NCBI GenBank assembly: GCA_937923375.1
Contig: CALAJG010000066.1
Span: forward strand, 1-5,579
DNA length: 5,579 nt
Origin: an uncultured Leucothrix sp.
GTDB taxonomy: Bacteria; Pseudomonadota; Gammaproteobacteria; Thiotrichales; Thiotrichaceae
Reading direction: 5' to 3'
The notes beneath the pieces are model-generated. The model was given only the letters and a program-made list of their open reading frames with translations, was not told where the DNA came from and made no database searches. This document shows positions 5,270 through 5,579 of this stretch, piece after piece. The position numbers and the translations under genes are program-made. How positions within the stretch are numbered: the first letter of the stretch is position 1; every line of letters starts with the position of its first letter.

Positions 5270-5579
5270 CTATGCTGGATTATCAATATCAATAAATTGA
5301 TGCTCAAGATCAAACTGCTCAGCCAGATAGGCTCCCAGCGCCGGTGCACCGTAACGTTCAGTCGCATGATGACCAGCTGCAAAATAGTGAATGCCGTTTT
5401 CGCGAGCTTCATGGGTCGTTTGTTCAGAAATTTCACCGCTGACAAAAGCATCAACACCCAATGCAATGGCCTGACCAATGTATGATTGCGCACCGCCGGT
5501 ACACCAAGCAACTGTTTTGATCTGATGTTCTCCAGCAGCAACCACCGTGGGGTTTCGACCTAAATTCTGCTGAATAAGC
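5270..5579 (-). CDS. Nif3/YbgI-family dinuclear metal centre protein, C-terminal part (5' end beyond window)
   Basis: The frame stays open to the right window edge, giving the last 102 residues of a protein usually about 250 aa long. Visible motifs are IKTVAWCTGGAQ, DAFVSGEISEQTTHEARENGIHYFAAGHHATER and a C-terminal FIDIDNPA, nearly identical to the end of E. coli YbgI. The HHATE motif supplies a His and a Glu that bind the dinuclear metal site in YbgI; its Glu is 28 residues from the C-terminus, the same distance as in E. coli. The N-terminal ligands are outside the window. Members form toroidal hexamers and are often labelled GTP cyclohydrolase 1 type 2 homologs, but the cellular role is unsettled. 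An apparent GTG start at 5543-5545 is internal, since the homologous reading (QQNLGRNPTVV) continues upstream. Confidence 0.95.
   Translation of the reverse strand, partial: LIQQNLGRNPTVVAAGEHQIKTVAWCTGGAQSYIGQAIALGVDAFVSGEISEQTTHEARENGIHYFAAGHHATERYGAPALGAYLAEQFDLEHQFIDIDNPA

Noticed and set aside
5254..5541. Minus-strand 95-codon frame overlapping the Nif3 gene in another frame
   Set aside because: The neighbouring frame carries the HHATER and FIDIDNPA motifs of the Nif3 family, and this one has none.

Overview
The window looks like a core chromosomal locus of a gammaproteobacterium, probably a marine or aquatic one related to the Oceanospirillales, Cellvibrionales or Pseudomonas. This is inferred from the protein families: an aa3-type oxidase subunit II with a fused C-terminal cytochrome c domain, a His-rich N-terminus on subunit I, a Pseudomonas-like Sco-related small membrane protein, a DUF2970 protein, and a YbgI-type Nif3 protein. 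Base composition is moderate, and I see no phage genes, transposase genes or CRISPR array.

Layout: (1) Bases 1-1694, minus strand: the start of a cytochrome c oxidase structural operon, coxB (subunit II, complete) followed by coxA (subunit I, cut by the window edge after about 176 residues). (2) Bases 1695-2492: an unusually long divergent intergenic region of about 800 bp. I find no convincing gene in it, but it holds several dyads and repeats. The strongest is a 17-bp inverted repeat (16/17 match) bounding about 498 bp. (3) Bases 2493-4183, plus strand: a compact three-gene oxidase-assembly operon made of a Sco/thioredoxin-like membrane protein with a CxxxC motif, ctaB (heme O synthase) and a 60-aa DUF2970 membrane protein. 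(4) Bases 4191-5579, minus strand, convergent with the assembly operon: an Ldh-family NAD(P)H oxidoreductase resembling DpkA (delta1-piperideine-2-carboxylate reductase), preceded by the C-terminal part of a Nif3/YbgI-family metal protein.

How the genes work together: CoxB takes electrons from cytochrome c through its own heme c domain and CuA centre and passes them to CoxA (heme a, heme a3-CuB), which reduces oxygen and pumps protons. The divergent operon supplies biogenesis functions. CtaB farnesylates protoheme to heme O, the precursor of heme A. The CxxxC protein plausibly acts in copper or thiol handling, and the DUF2970 protein is a small membrane protein of unknown role often found near oxidase genes. 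Heme A synthase (Cox15/CtaA), which often sits beside ctaB, is not in the window. The Ldh-family and Nif3 genes are not obviously connected with respiration.

The genes themselves are ordinary. The part most worth a second look is the 1695-2492 spacer, which may carry a small non-autonomous inverted-repeat element or a pair of shared regulatory sites.
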